Positions 35,184-43,995 of a DNA stretch of 55,112 nt are shown here, piece by piece. Each line of letters starts with the position of its first letter. Within the stretch, counting starts at the first letter, position 1. Source of the DNA: Ruminiclostridium cellobioparum DSM 1351 = ATCC 15832. GTDB lineage: Bacteria > Bacillota > Clostridia > Acetivibrionales > DSM-1351. Made by a program: the position numbers and the translations under genes. The notes below the pieces were generated by a model. The model was not told where the DNA came from. It worked only from the letters and a program-made list of their open reading frames with translations, and made no database searches. Location: the NCBI RefSeq assembly GCF_000621505.1, contig NZ_KK211293.1:141505-196616 (forward strand). The letters run 5' to 3'.

Positions 35184-36365
35184 ATGTATACAAGTTTACA
35201 GTCCAAAGAGAATGAACAAACCCGGGCTGAAGGAGCCAACAAAACGCCCCAAAAGACTGCTTCCTCCAGCAAAACAGTTGTAAAGCAGACCAACCCCTTT
35301 GATATTATGCAAAGGCTCCGCACCAACCCGGGTTCTCTTGCATACAACGATATTAATTTACTGCAGAAGACCATCGGCAACAGTGCAACAAGCCAATTTT
35401 TAAAGGAACTTCAGGAAAGTAAAAGTTTATACACAGTAAAGAGCGGTGACACACTTGGTGAAATCGCAGAAAAATATCATACCACTGTTGAAGCTTTTAA
35501 GAACCTGAATAACATTAAGGATATAAACCGTATATATCCGGGCCAAAAACTGAAAATACCGGCACCTGATAAAAGTTCACCTCAGCCCCATAAAGTTCAG
35601 AACAAGACTCAGGACAAAACCCAGGACAAAGCTCAGGAGAAAAACAGCGATAACGGAGCAATAAACATTGATGTGCTAAAAGATAAGATCAGCAGCTATG
35701 TCGATTTCAAGTATACCGACAAGTCCGGCAAGGAAAGTAAGAAGATACAGCTGCCCTATCAATGGGGAGGGGATTCCGGCAAGGGAAAATGGTCTGTGGA
35801 AGAAATGGATAAAAATATGCAAAAGCTTGGATTGACTGCCGACGATCCCAAACTTCAGGAAAAAGTATCGGCAAATCCCCAGGCGTCCGGGATTGATTGT
35901 TCCGGCTTTGTATTACAGGTTATAAACGCTGCTACCAACGGCCTGGCAGTACAATATTACAAAAAGGTGTTTAAAATTCCTACTGACAATGTACTTCACT
36001 GGGGAGTCAGTGCAGCAAACATGACTTCCTCCCAATGCAGCAAAAAAATAACAACCTTTTCAGAAGTACGTCCCGGGGATTACATACGCTTTGATGGAGG
36101 AGGACATATCGGTATAGTGTACGAGGTTTCCGGAGACACCATCCTGTATGCGCATTCCAGTGGAAGCAAGGGCCCCCACAAAGCCTCCGTCAAGGTCAGC
36201 CAGGCCGGCAAGAGCAGTTTGAACCTTGCCAGCGAAGGTACCTTCAGCGACTGGGACGGCGGATATTCGGCAGCTATCAAAAAATTATTCAACTACATAT
36301 GCAGACCTGATTTTGCTTCATACAAGCAGGATGAAAACAGCCCTGAACAAAAAACCGGTATTTAA
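35184..36365 (+). CDS. LysM-NlpC/P60 protein without a signal peptide
   Basis: A 393-residue predicted peptidoglycan hydrolase. A LysM domain lies at about residues 83-130 ([26 protein letters not shown]). A Gln/Lys/Asp-rich linker follows (repeats of QDK). The NlpC/P60-like domain spans ~165-375 with catalytic Cys in [10 protein letters not shown] and His in [10 protein letters not shown]. There is no N-terminal signal sequence; instead residues 43-70 contain [16 protein letters not shown], which resembles the LQRTIGNxAVxxLL motif known from proteins carried by extracellular contractile injection systems and DUF4157 proteins. That likeness is by eye. ATG 35184 follows AAAGGAGA; an in-frame start 30 nt upstream has no site. 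Confidence 0.8.
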   Translation: MYTSLQSKENEQTRAEGANKTPQKTASSSKTVVKQTNPFDIMQRLRTNPGSLAYNDINLLQKTIGNSATSQFLKELQESKSLYTVKSGDTLGEIAEKYHTTVEAFKNLNNIKDINRIYPGQKLKIPAPDKSSPQPHKVQNKTQDKTQDKAQEKNSDNGAINIDVLKDKISSYVDFKYTDKSGKESKKIQLPYQWGGDSGKGKWSVEEMDKNMQKLGLTADDPKLQEKVSANPQASGIDCSGFVLQVINAATNGLAVQYYKKVFKIPTDNVLHWGVSAANMTSSQCSKKITTFSEVRPGDYIRFDGGGHIGIVYEVSGDTILYAHSSGSKGPHKASVKVSQAGKSSLNLASEGTFSDWDGGYSAAIKKLFNYICRPDFASYKQDENSPEQKTGI

Positions 36366-36475
36366 GAATATGCCTGTCAAACCCGCTCAACTCAAAAAAT
36401 AGAAAAATTCACTCCATTTTTTCTATTTATATTGTTTATATTATATGTTATTTGATTTTATATGATTTTGAAAAT

Positions 36476-36509
36476 GCCAGCCGTTTATATTCAGGCTGGT
36501 ACTTTTTTT
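36476..36509 (+). terminator. Rho-independent terminator
   Basis: GCCAGCC pairs with GGCTGGT around an 11-nt loop, followed by ACTTTTTTT. It lies in the 309-bp gap after the LysM gene; the rest of that gap is AT-rich and shows nothing else I can name. Confidence 0.65.
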
Positions 36510-36674
36510 GCGTATAGGAATTTATAACTTTTACAAGAGTCAATTAACACTAAAAAATGAGCGCAGCAAATTTTCTTGTAAAATAATAGATTTTTTTATA
36601 CCTGTATAATATAATATTTCCATTAGTATACATTTAAGGAAAATAATAATTACCTGACAAATTGAAATGAGGCT

Positions 36675-37493
36675 GTGAAATTGAAAAGATTTTTATTTTT
36701 GTTTTTATTAATATTTATATTAGACGGCATGACAGGCTGCGGACAAGATAATTTCAGAATCGACAAAGAAAAAAATAAATTTGTTGAAATTGGCAAAAAG
36801 GACAGCACCCCGCCAAACAGCCGGGAAATGGCTGCTGCTCCCGAGAATGCAGAAGATGATGAAAAGAACCTTTTACTGAATATAAATGCGCCTGACGGAA
36901 CAGTCAAATGGGGCTTTGCAATGTCCGATATTTGCAGCGGCAAAAAACCTTTACTGAATATTACATATAAAAAGCTGGTGCAATCGTTTGGACTTCCGGC
37001 CCATATGCGGACCTGCAAAATAAATTCTCCTGCCGACGGCCCGGATACATTTGAATATTACCATATTGCAGAATATCCCGGTATGGAATTGGAATTCTAT
37101 TCAGGTTACCAACCTAAAAAACAGCCTTCCGAAACCGATACAACCTTTAGATTTGATTTAACAGGTAATGGTCAGGCACTTGACTGCGGCCTGAAAGTGG
37201 GAATGACTGTCAAGGAAGTGACGGACCGATTCGGAGACCGCAATATCTACAACCTGGGAGCTGAGGAAAAGGATACCGAAAAAAAGATTGAAGATACCTA
37301 TGAATTAAACGATATAAAACATATTTTGACCAGCCATAAACCGGCTGATATGTATAATAATTATCAAAAAGCCATGATAGTCTATGCAGACCCGCATAAA
37401 TCTGATGAACCGGTAAAAGCACAGGCATTGGTTTTACTGATAAAAGAAAGTAAGGTTGACAGGATTGTATTCGGCTATCCCACAGCTGATTGA
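36675..37493 (+). CDS. Hypothetical lipoprotein
   Basis: A 272-residue protein with a short signal peptide and lipobox (GMTGC, Cys at residue 22), so probably anchored outside the membrane. After a charged low-complexity stretch (~30-65) comes a folded part with LKVGMTVKEVTDRFGDRNIY, a pattern seen in small SmpA/OmlA-like or BLIP-like repeats where the GMT-x-xEV-x-xxFG turn recurs (an earlier half is YKKLVQSFGLP). I do not recognise a defined family. It starts at GTG 36675 with GAGG close by; an in-frame TTG 6 nt later is an alternative. It has no operon partners. Confidence 0.65.
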   Translation: MKLKRFLFLFLLIFILDGMTGCGQDNFRIDKEKNKFVEIGKKDSTPPNSREMAAAPENAEDDEKNLLLNINAPDGTVKWGFAMSDICSGKKPLLNITYKKLVQSFGLPAHMRTCKINSPADGPDTFEYYHIAEYPGMELEFYSGYQPKKQPSETDTTFRFDLTGNGQALDCGLKVGMTVKEVTDRFGDRNIYNLGAEEKDTEKKIEDTYELNDIKHILTSHKPADMYNNYQKAMIVYADPHKSDEPVKAQALVLLIKESKVDRIVFGYPTAD

Positions 37494-37653
37494 GTTTCAC
37501 GTTAATAATGTTATTAAAAATTTTGGATTTACAAAAAAAATATTGTATGCTAATATTAACATATTAAATATATATGCATAATATATTTTTAATTATAACG
37601 TTATTACACTTTACAAGATTTAAACAAAAATTTAAATCAAAATGTAAATTGGT

Positions 37654-37744
37654 ATTATTGAACTGCAAAAATTCAATAATGAAGTTGACTGAATTTATCA
37701 GAGACTGTTTTGAGTATATCAAGTACTTATAAACAGTCTTTTTA
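37654..37744 (+). promoter_or_regulatory. Leader with hairpin and terminator before the NifD-like gene
   Basis: A hairpin with 9-bp perfect arms (37654-37662 and 37672-37680) is followed by a terminator: AGACTGTTT (37702-37710) pairs with AAACAGTCT (37731-37739), then T5. The terminator ends 42 nt before the GTG start of the nitrogenase-like gene and about 210 nt after the previous stop. It could end the lipoprotein transcript or act as an attenuator for the downstream pair. No SAM riboswitch or T-box hallmarks are visible. Confidence 0.55.
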
Positions 37745-37786
37745 TTTACTGGAAAAACTATTCTTAAATGTAAGGAGTGAATCTTA

Positions 37787-39307
37787 GTGAAAAGAATCAA
37801 TTTGGCTGCAACTGCTGTAGAAAGCCGCGAACAGCGGCTTGGTACCATCATAGGCTGGGATGGCAATGCCGACAGTCTCGCCGAAGAATCGGGGTATGCC
37901 AGAAAATGTACCGGAAGAAAGGGGAAAACATGTGAGCTGTGTGAGGTGAGAGGACCTTTTACGCAGGGCTCGGTCTGCAGTGAGCAGATGGTTGAGTGTC
38001 AGGCCGGAAACGTCCGTGATGCGGTGCTCATACAACATTCTCCAATTGGTTGTGCCGTCAGCCAGACCATATACAACTCCATTTACAGGAACGGACTTGC
38101 CATGAGGAATCTGCCGGTGGAAAATCTGAAAATAGTATCGACCAACCTCCTTGAAAAGGATATGGTCTTTGGTGGTATTGAAAAGCTTAAGCAAACTCTG
38201 GATGATGTCATTGAACGTTACAATCCAAAAGCTGTATTTATCGGAACTTCATGTTCCACTGGTATTATCGGTGACGACATAGACAGTGTAGCCGCCGAAT
38301 ATACCGAGCAGCACCGGCTTCCGGTTGTGCCGCTCCACTGCGAGGGTTTCAGGTCAAAGCATTGGAGTACAGGATTTGATTCCACACAGCATGGGATTTT
38401 AAGGGATATAGTGAGAAAAAATCCAAAAAAGCAGGAAGATCTGGTCAATGTGATCAATCTTTGGGGTTCGGACGTTTTTACCCCCATGCTGAAAGAATTG
38501 AACTTGCGCGTGAATTATGTAATTGATATGGCAACGGTGGAGGATCTGGCACAAATGTCGGAGGCGGCTGCCACAGTCGGCTTCTGCAACACGTTATCCT
38601 CCTATCTTGCCCAGGGGCTGGAGCAGAATTTCGGTGTGCCGGAGTTAAAGGCTCCGCAGCCCTATGGAATCGCAGGCACCGATGCATGGCTCCGGGGACT
38701 TGCAAAGCTGACTCACCGTGAAGAACCGGCCGAAAGATATATAAAAAAGGAACATGCACGGATCAAGCCCCTCATAGCTGCTCTAAAGCTCAAACTGAAG
38801 GGTAAAAAGGGCTATGTAGCCACAGGTTCCGCATATTCCCACGGTCTGATAGCCGTTATGAGAGAACTTGGGATTGAGGTAAACGGCTCCCTGGTATTCC
38901 ATCATGATCCCATCTATGACAGTGAAGACCCGGCTCAGGACTCCCTGGCCTTTTTGGTGGATAACTACGGGGATGTAGAAAATTTCAGTGTCAGCAACAG
39001 ACAGCAGCACCAATTTTATGCTCTTCTAAAAAGAGTAAATCCGGACTTTATACTCATACGGCACAACGGACTTGCTCCTCTTGCCTCAAGGCTGGGAATA
39101 CCTGCTGCTCCGCTGGGCGATGAGCATATTGCCGTAGGTTATGACGGAATTGTAAATCTTGGCAATGCCATCCTGGAAATCCTGCAGCGGAGAAAGTTTC
39201 ATGAGGACCTTTCAAAACATGTCAAACTGCCCTATACCAAGTGGTGGCTTGAGCAGACAGATCCCTATATTGTCGCAAGAAACCCCCGGCTGATCTATCA
39301 GGATTGA
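37787..39307 (+). CDS. Nitrogenase-like component 1, alpha (NifD-like) subunit
   Basis: A 506-residue homolog of nitrogenase MoFe alpha chains. The P-cluster cysteines are kept: C64, C89 (HSPIGC) and C156 (GTSCSTGIIGDDID). CEGFRSKHWSTGF corresponds to the NifD CEGFRGVSQSLGH segment, but the His195-equivalent is not conserved. C267 (TVGFCNTLSSY) aligns with the cofactor-ligand Cys275 of NifD. The C-terminal region GIPAAPLGDEHIAVGYDG lacks a His at the usual His442 position and has H447 four residues before GYDG instead. This points to a nitrogenase-like enzyme that probably holds a large Fe-S cofactor but is not a dinitrogenase. GTG start with AAGGAG 9 nt upstream. No nifH, nifE, nifN or nifB is nearby. 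Methylthio-alkane-reductase-like function is one possibility. Confidence 0.82.
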   Translation: MKRINLAATAVESREQRLGTIIGWDGNADSLAEESGYARKCTGRKGKTCELCEVRGPFTQGSVCSEQMVECQAGNVRDAVLIQHSPIGCAVSQTIYNSIYRNGLAMRNLPVENLKIVSTNLLEKDMVFGGIEKLKQTLDDVIERYNPKAVFIGTSCSTGIIGDDIDSVAAEYTEQHRLPVVPLHCEGFRSKHWSTGFDSTQHGILRDIVRKNPKKQEDLVNVINLWGSDVFTPMLKELNLRVNYVIDMATVEDLAQMSEAAATVGFCNTLSSYLAQGLEQNFGVPELKAPQPYGIAGTDAWLRGLAKLTHREEPAERYIKKEHARIKPLIAALKLKLKGKKGYVATGSAYSHGLIAVMRELGIEVNGSLVFHHDPIYDSEDPAQDSLAFLVDNYGDVENFSVSNRQQHQFYALLKRVNPDFILIRHNGLAPLASRLGIPAAPLGDEHIAVGYDGIVNLGNAILEILQRRKFHEDLSKHVKLPYTKWWLEQTDPYIVARNPRLIYQD

Positions 39308-39412
39308 TTATATACAAGATTACATTACATGCAGATTATATGCACGAGTTTTATTTTATGAACGGGATTGATTTTATAGCAGACATTATTTATATGAAAT
39401 GGAGGAAATCAG

Positions 39413-40756
39413 ATGTCTTTACTTGAGGATACAAAAACAAATTCCATAAGCCGTCCGCGCTACGGCTGCGCAATAGGAGCAACACATACTGCTGCCGCCA
39501 TACCAGGGGTGATACCCATAACCCACTGCGGGCCCGGCTGTGCCGATAAGCAGTATGTGAGTCTTGCATTTTATAACGGTTTTCAGGGCGGAGGCTACAG
39601 CGGCGGAGCAGTGCCTCCAAGCGCAAATATTTCTGAAAACGAAGTGGTATTCGGAGGAGACAACAGGCTGAGAGAGCTGATACAGGCTTCCACCAAAATC
39701 ATGGCTGCCGACCTGTTTGTTGTGCTTACCGGCTGTATTCCGGACATAGTTGGGGATGATATACCTTCTGTCGTCAGTGAGTTCCAGCAGAAAGGTGTGC
39801 CCATCGTTTATGCCGAAACCGGCGGTTTTCACGGAAACAACCTGGTTGGTCATGAAACTGTGGTGCGTGCTATTATAGATCAATTTATAGGTGACTATTC
39901 GGGAAATAAAATTAAAAACACTGTAAATGTCTGGACAGAGGTGCCCTATCAAAATACGTACTGGCGCGGCGATCTGGGCGAGATCAAACGAATCCTGAAA
40001 GGAATCGGACTGAAGGTAAATATTTTATTCGGGCACGACTCCAAAGGTGTCACTGAATGGCTGGATATTCCCAAAGCGGCTTTCAACCTGGTAATATCGC
40101 CCTGGGTAGGGCTCGGAATTGCGGAACATCTTCAGGACAAGTACAATCAGCCGTACCTGCATATTCCTGCCATTCCCATAGGCGCTTTGGAGACCTCTGA
40201 ATTCCTGCGCAAGGTATCAAAGTTCGCCGGTCTGAATTCCAAATCAACAGAAGAATTTATCACTAAAGAGGAAGAGAGCTATTACAAATATGTGGAGGAT
40301 TTCTCCGATTTCTATTCCGAATACTGGTGGGGTGTACCTGCCAGGTTTGCCGTCGTCAGCGACAGTATCTACAGCTTATCCATCACAAAATTTCTTGTTA
40401 AGCAGCTGGGGCTTATTTCAGTAAAACAAATCATAACTGAAAACACTCCCGAGGAATATAAGGAACAAATCCGCCAAGAGTTCAGACATATTGACCACGA
40501 TGTGAATCTGGAGGTTGAATTTCTGGAAGACGGCTATCTGATTGAAGAAGCACTGCGTACAGCAGCCGAAAAGCCCGCCATTATCTTTGGAACTACCTGG
40601 GACAGGGATATCGCAAAAGAATTAAAGGGTAATATAGTTGAAATAGGCTTTCCGTCCTCGTATGAAGTAGTTCTTTCAAGATCGTATGTGGGGTATAAGG
40701 GTGCACTGTCCCTGATTGAAAAAATCTTTACCGTGGCAATAAGCGCAAGCGCATAA
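39413..40756 (+). CDS. Nitrogenase-like component 1, beta (NifK-like) subunit
   Basis: A 447-residue partner of the preceding alpha chain. P-cluster cysteines are in place: C19 (RYGCAIGA), C43 (HCGPGCA) and C108 (LTGCIPDIVGDDI). It lacks the long N-terminal extension of true NifK and is shorter (NifK ~520). The 105-nt gap after the D-like gene has no terminator, and GGAGG precedes the ATG, so the two are co-transcribed. The electron-donating NifH-like reductase must be encoded elsewhere. The downstream gene is unrelated. Confidence 0.82.
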   Translation: MSLLEDTKTNSISRPRYGCAIGATHTAAAIPGVIPITHCGPGCADKQYVSLAFYNGFQGGGYSGGAVPPSANISENEVVFGGDNRLRELIQASTKIMAADLFVVLTGCIPDIVGDDIPSVVSEFQQKGVPIVYAETGGFHGNNLVGHETVVRAIIDQFIGDYSGNKIKNTVNVWTEVPYQNTYWRGDLGEIKRILKGIGLKVNILFGHDSKGVTEWLDIPKAAFNLVISPWVGLGIAEHLQDKYNQPYLHIPAIPIGALETSEFLRKVSKFAGLNSKSTEEFITKEEESYYKYVEDFSDFYSEYWWGVPARFAVVSDSIYSLSITKFLVKQLGLISVKQIITENTPEEYKEQIRQEFRHIDHDVNLEVEFLEDGYLIEEALRTAAEKPAIIFGTTWDRDIAKELKGNIVEIGFPSSYEVVLSRSYVGYKGALSLIEKIFTVAISASA

Positions 40757-40865
40757 GGACAACAAGAAACGTAAAAATTTTTCTATTAATTTCAAGTATG
40801 CCGCCAGTAATATTACTCAAAATAATAGTGACAATTAATTAAGTATATTATAGGTGGGTGAGGAA

Positions 40866-41855
40866 ATGAAAAGGCGGTTGCTTGCTGTTTTAACGGCTGT
40901 TTTCCTAATGATGAACAATTACTCTGACATCACATTTGCACAGATAAGTGATATCCGCGGTGTTAAAAGTAATAGTCAAACAGCAGAACAGGGAAAAAGA
41001 ATAATCAATGAAAAACCTTTTTCAATGGTGTGGTTTACCGACACGCAATATTACGCCGAGTCCTATCCTGAAATATTCGATTTCCTGGGTGACTGGCTTG
41101 TCAAAGAATATAAGAAAGGTTCTTTTGGTTATGTAATCAATACCGGCGATCTGGTAAATGTTGCGAGCGATATTAGGCAGTGGGAGGTTGTCGACCGCAA
41201 TTTTAAAAAGCTTGATACTGCAAATGTTCCTTACGGCGTCCTTGCAGGAAATCATGACGTGTCAATTAATGGATTGAATTATGAAATCTACAATAAATAT
41301 TTTGGAAAATCACGCTTTAAAGCCAAATCATGGTACGGAGGAAACATGAGTAACAATCTCAACCATTATGACTTAATAACCCTTGGCGGCCATGATTTTA
41401 TTATTCTTTATCTGGACTATAGTACAAATATTACTGAAGAAACCATCAAATGGTCAAATAATATTCTGAAAAAATATTCCGGCCGGACCGCCATATTAGC
41501 CATGCACGAATATCTCAACTGCAATTCCTCCCTGACTTACGTTGCTCACAACGTATTCAACCGCATAATTTCAAAAAACAACAATGTGATTATGATTTTA
41601 TGCGGGCATAACCATTGTGCTGTCAGAAGGATAAAAACTGTTATAAATACCGATGGAAGCACTAGAAAGGTAATAGAAATACTGTCGGATTATCAAAAAG
41701 CACCGCATGGAGGAGACGGATATTTAAGATATCTCAATTTTCACCCCGAATCCGGATTACTTCAAGTGGTCACATATTCACCTTACAAGAATAAGTATAA
41801 TTTTTTTGAAGACACCAAAGACAGCTTCACTGAAAAAATTAAGCTGATTGATTGA
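40866..41855 (+). CDS. Secreted calcineurin-like metallophosphoesterase
   Basis: A 329-residue exported phosphoesterase with a two-metal site. The signal peptide covers residues 1-26 (TFA-Q). Metal-binding motifs appear in order: WFTDTQYY, NTGDLVN, GNHDV, AMHEYL and GHNHC. ATG 40866 is chosen over GTG 12 nt upstream because GTGAGG lies just before it. Length and motifs fit extracellular members acting on phosphodiesters or nucleotides; the substrate is unknown. It is convergent with the next gene, 10 nt between stops, with a weak TGATTGA/TCAATCA hairpin at the junction. Confidence 0.85.
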   Translation: MKRRLLAVLTAVFLMMNNYSDITFAQISDIRGVKSNSQTAEQGKRIINEKPFSMVWFTDTQYYAESYPEIFDFLGDWLVKEYKKGSFGYVINTGDLVNVASDIRQWEVVDRNFKKLDTANVPYGVLAGNHDVSINGLNYEIYNKYFGKSRFKAKSWYGGNMSNNLNHYDLITLGGHDFIILYLDYSTNITEETIKWSNNILKKYSGRTAILAMHEYLNCNSSLTYVAHNVFNRIISKNNNVIMILCGHNHCAVRRIKTVINTDGSTRKVIEILSDYQKAPHGGDGYLRYLNFHPESGLLQVVTYSPYKNKYNFFEDTKDSFTEKIKLID

Positions 41856-41865
41856 AAATATTATC

Positions 41866-42708
41866 TCAATCATATTTATGTTCAAGGTTTTTTAATATTT
41901 CGTGGTAACGCTCAGTCCCCAGGTCACTCGGTTCCCCTTTTTTGCAGAAGGTGAGCCCTGCCAGCTTCTGATTGGGCCGTTCCACTACAATACTGCCGCT
42001 TTTTAATCTGGATTGCAAAACTCCCAGTGCCTCGAGGTATCTTCCGTCCTTTTTTGCCCTGTTATAAAAAGATAGAACGTAAACATAGAAAAAAAGGTTA
42101 TAACTGAAAAACGGATAGGTAACCTGCATAAAAAGCGTACCGATTCCATAGTGGCAAGGGCCGAGCGGTATACGGGTTTCCCAATGCTCAAGCAGAAATT
42201 CTACAGCTCTATCAAGAGCTTCAGCCGAGTTTAAATAATGAGTAAATCTAAAAGCATCCAGCGCCGCCAACGTCGGACCAGGATTTGAAAACTCCGTCTC
42301 AGGGCCTCTGCCGAAGCTGAACTTATTGCACCGCCAGCCGCCGTCGCTGTGCTGAATTTCCAGGAGATGCTCAAAGGTTTTCTTGAGCCTGCAGTCAGAA
42401 GAATATCCCAAATGGCTGAGGGTTCTGGCTGCATTAATAGTATGGCAGGGATATATTGCACCTTGAGGGGTCAGCTTGAATCGTCCGTCTTCACGCCATG
42501 AACTTAAGATCAGGTCGGCTGTCTCTTTCAATACAGGTTCGGAACCATCCATTCCCATTTCTGACAGCATATATGCGCAGTTAAGGGTAGAAAACGGACT
42601 TCCTTTTATCAGACGTCTGTCGGAAGTGGTCCAATAATCATCGCCGTTGTCATAACGTTTGACCATAATTTTATCAATATCGGATTGATACTGCTTTTTT
42701 ATTGTCAT
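41866..42708 (-). CDS. Prenyltransferase/squalene-oxidase-repeat (alpha-toroid) protein
   Basis: A 280-residue cytoplasmic protein with repeating helical pairs ending in motifs such as EDGRFKL, LEIQHSDGGWRC and LGPCHYGIGTLFM. The QxxDGGW-type repeat marks the alpha/alpha-barrel of prenyltransferases and terpene cyclases. The DxDD or DxD catalytic motifs of cyclases are not visible, and the length is that of a single barrel, so a non-terpene function is likely; clostridial relatives are annotated only as prenyltransferase-like. ATG 42708 has GAGGGGA 9-10 nt upstream; a start 21 nt further upstream lacks one. It is divergent from the ROK regulator. Confidence 0.6.
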   Translation of the reverse strand: MTIKKQYQSDIDKIMVKRYDNGDDYWTTSDRRLIKGSPFSTLNCAYMLSEMGMDGSEPVLKETADLILSSWREDGRFKLTPQGAIYPCHTINAARTLSHLGYSSDCRLKKTFEHLLEIQHSDGGWRCNKFSFGRGPETEFSNPGPTLAALDAFRFTHYLNSAEALDRAVEFLLEHWETRIPLGPCHYGIGTLFMQVTYPFFSYNLFFYVYVLSFYNRAKKDGRYLEALGVLQSRLKSGSIVVERPNQKLAGLTFCKKGEPSDLGTERYHEILKNLEHKYD

Positions 42709-42823
42709 TAAAATCCATCCCCTCAACATTCTTATCTATCAGGTCTTGCAATCACTTATATATCTATGATAACCGAACCTAAAATTGAAAGCAATAGTAT
42801 TTGTATTAAGAATTCCCGTAATG

Positions 42824-42895
42824 TTGACAATGTTTTTGAAAAGAAATATAATAAAGGTACTTTATAAATTAGATTTATAAAGTACCTTTATTATA
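42824..42895 (+). promoter_or_regulatory. Consensus promoter with a 49-bp palindrome before the ROK gene
   Basis: TTGACA (42824-42829), 17 bp, TATAAT (42847-42852): a perfect sigma-A promoter. The -10 box is the left edge of a perfect inverted repeat with 23-bp arms (42847-42869 and 42873-42895) around a 3-bp centre. The right arm ends 17 bp before the ROK ATG at 42913. A strong promoter fully covered by an operator suggests autorepression. Confidence 0.8.
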
Positions 42896-42912
42896 CTGTA
42901 GAGGAGCTAAAT

Positions 42913-43920
42913 ATGAATCAAAAAGGTAACGGCAATATTATAAAAGAAATTAATTTAAATAAAGTGCGCAGTGCCCTAAAAGGTGCAGGTACTGCCACCA
43001 AACCCCAGCTGGCCGAAATTACAGGTCTCAGTGTGGTAACCGTAAATTCCCTGGTAAATACCTTGTTGGATACAGGCGAGCTGCATACCGACACAATATT
43101 GAATTCCGACGGCGGACGTCCGGCGGCATTATTCAGGTATAACAGTAAATTCCGCCTGGCTTTGACAATTTTTATGCATGAATACAAGGGGCAGGATACA
43201 GCTTTTTATTGTGTTACCGATTTGAGGGGAGAGGTGATAGAAAGAATCGAGCAAAATTTATCCAACGTTAGTATTGACAGCTTCGACTCCATTATAGAAC
43301 ATCTTATTTCCAAATATCCTCAAATCAAAGCAATATGTTTTGGTATTCCGGGTGAGGAGGTGAATCAAAGGCTTGTCATAAGCGATTATGAAGAATTGAA
43401 GGAACAATCCCTCTCAGGACATATATATGAAAAATTTCATTTGCCGGCCCACATAGAAAATGATATAAATGCGGCTGTAATTGGCTACTGCCATCAGAAT
43501 AATGTCCCCAGCAATAAATGTGTCATTGGACTCTACTTTCCCGGCAAATACCCACCTGGAGCCGGAATCCACCTGAACGGTGATATTTACAAGGGGAGAA
43601 ACGGTTTGGCCGGAGAAATAAAATATCTCCCATTTGGTATAGACTGGGAATCCTTTGATTACAATCCTGCAGATATGGAAAATATAAAGATAAAAACCAT
43701 ACAGGCATTTCAGTGTATGTTCAATCCGGATACCATTGTCCTTTATGGAGAAAAAGCAGCTGATTCAATAGCTGGGATCATCCATGAAAAAAGTCTGTCG
43801 GCCGCAGAAAAAATCATGCTTCCGGAAATTATTACATCAACAGATTTAAATACTGATTTCGAAGCCGGAATCAGACAGATAGCTCTTAAAATGATTGATA
43901 CACTATACCTTAATTTATAA
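42913..43920 (+). CDS. ROK-family transcriptional regulator
   Basis: A 335-residue regulator. The N-terminal winged helix spans about residues 12-70 (ATKPQLAEITGLSVVTVNSLV, then DGGRPAALFRYN). The ROK sugar-kinase-like part follows with CFGIPGEE, IENDINAAVIGY and LAGEIKYLPFG. The zinc-site Cys cluster typical of glucokinase-type ROK proteins is not obvious, and the C-terminal half is shortened, so it probably binds a sugar without phosphorylating it. It sits behind its own strong promoter-operator and is followed after 75 bp by a PHP phosphoesterase in the same direction. AGAGGAG precedes the ATG. Confidence 0.82.
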   Translation: MNQKGNGNIIKEINLNKVRSALKGAGTATKPQLAEITGLSVVTVNSLVNTLLDTGELHTDTILNSDGGRPAALFRYNSKFRLALTIFMHEYKGQDTAFYCVTDLRGEVIERIEQNLSNVSIDSFDSIIEHLISKYPQIKAICFGIPGEEVNQRLVISDYEELKEQSLSGHIYEKFHLPAHIENDINAAVIGYCHQNNVPSNKCVIGLYFPGKYPPGAGIHLNGDIYKGRNGLAGEIKYLPFGIDWESFDYNPADMENIKIKTIQAFQCMFNPDTIVLYGEKAADSIAGIIHEKSLSAAEKIMLPEIITSTDLNTDFEAGIRQIALKMIDTLYLNL

Positions 43921-43995
43921 ATTATAAGCTATATGGAGGAGATAAAGAATTTGATGTACAGGATTATCTATAAATAATAAAGGAGGGACTGTCTT

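Noticed and set aside
37494-37786. SAM riboswitch or T-box upstream of the nitrogenase-like genes
   Set aside because: The characteristic conserved blocks of both classes are missing; only a hairpin and a terminator are seen.
37787-40756. True molybdenum nitrogenase nifDK
   Set aside because: The His442 and His195 equivalents are not conserved, the K subunit lacks the N-terminal extension, and no nifH or cofactor genes are near.
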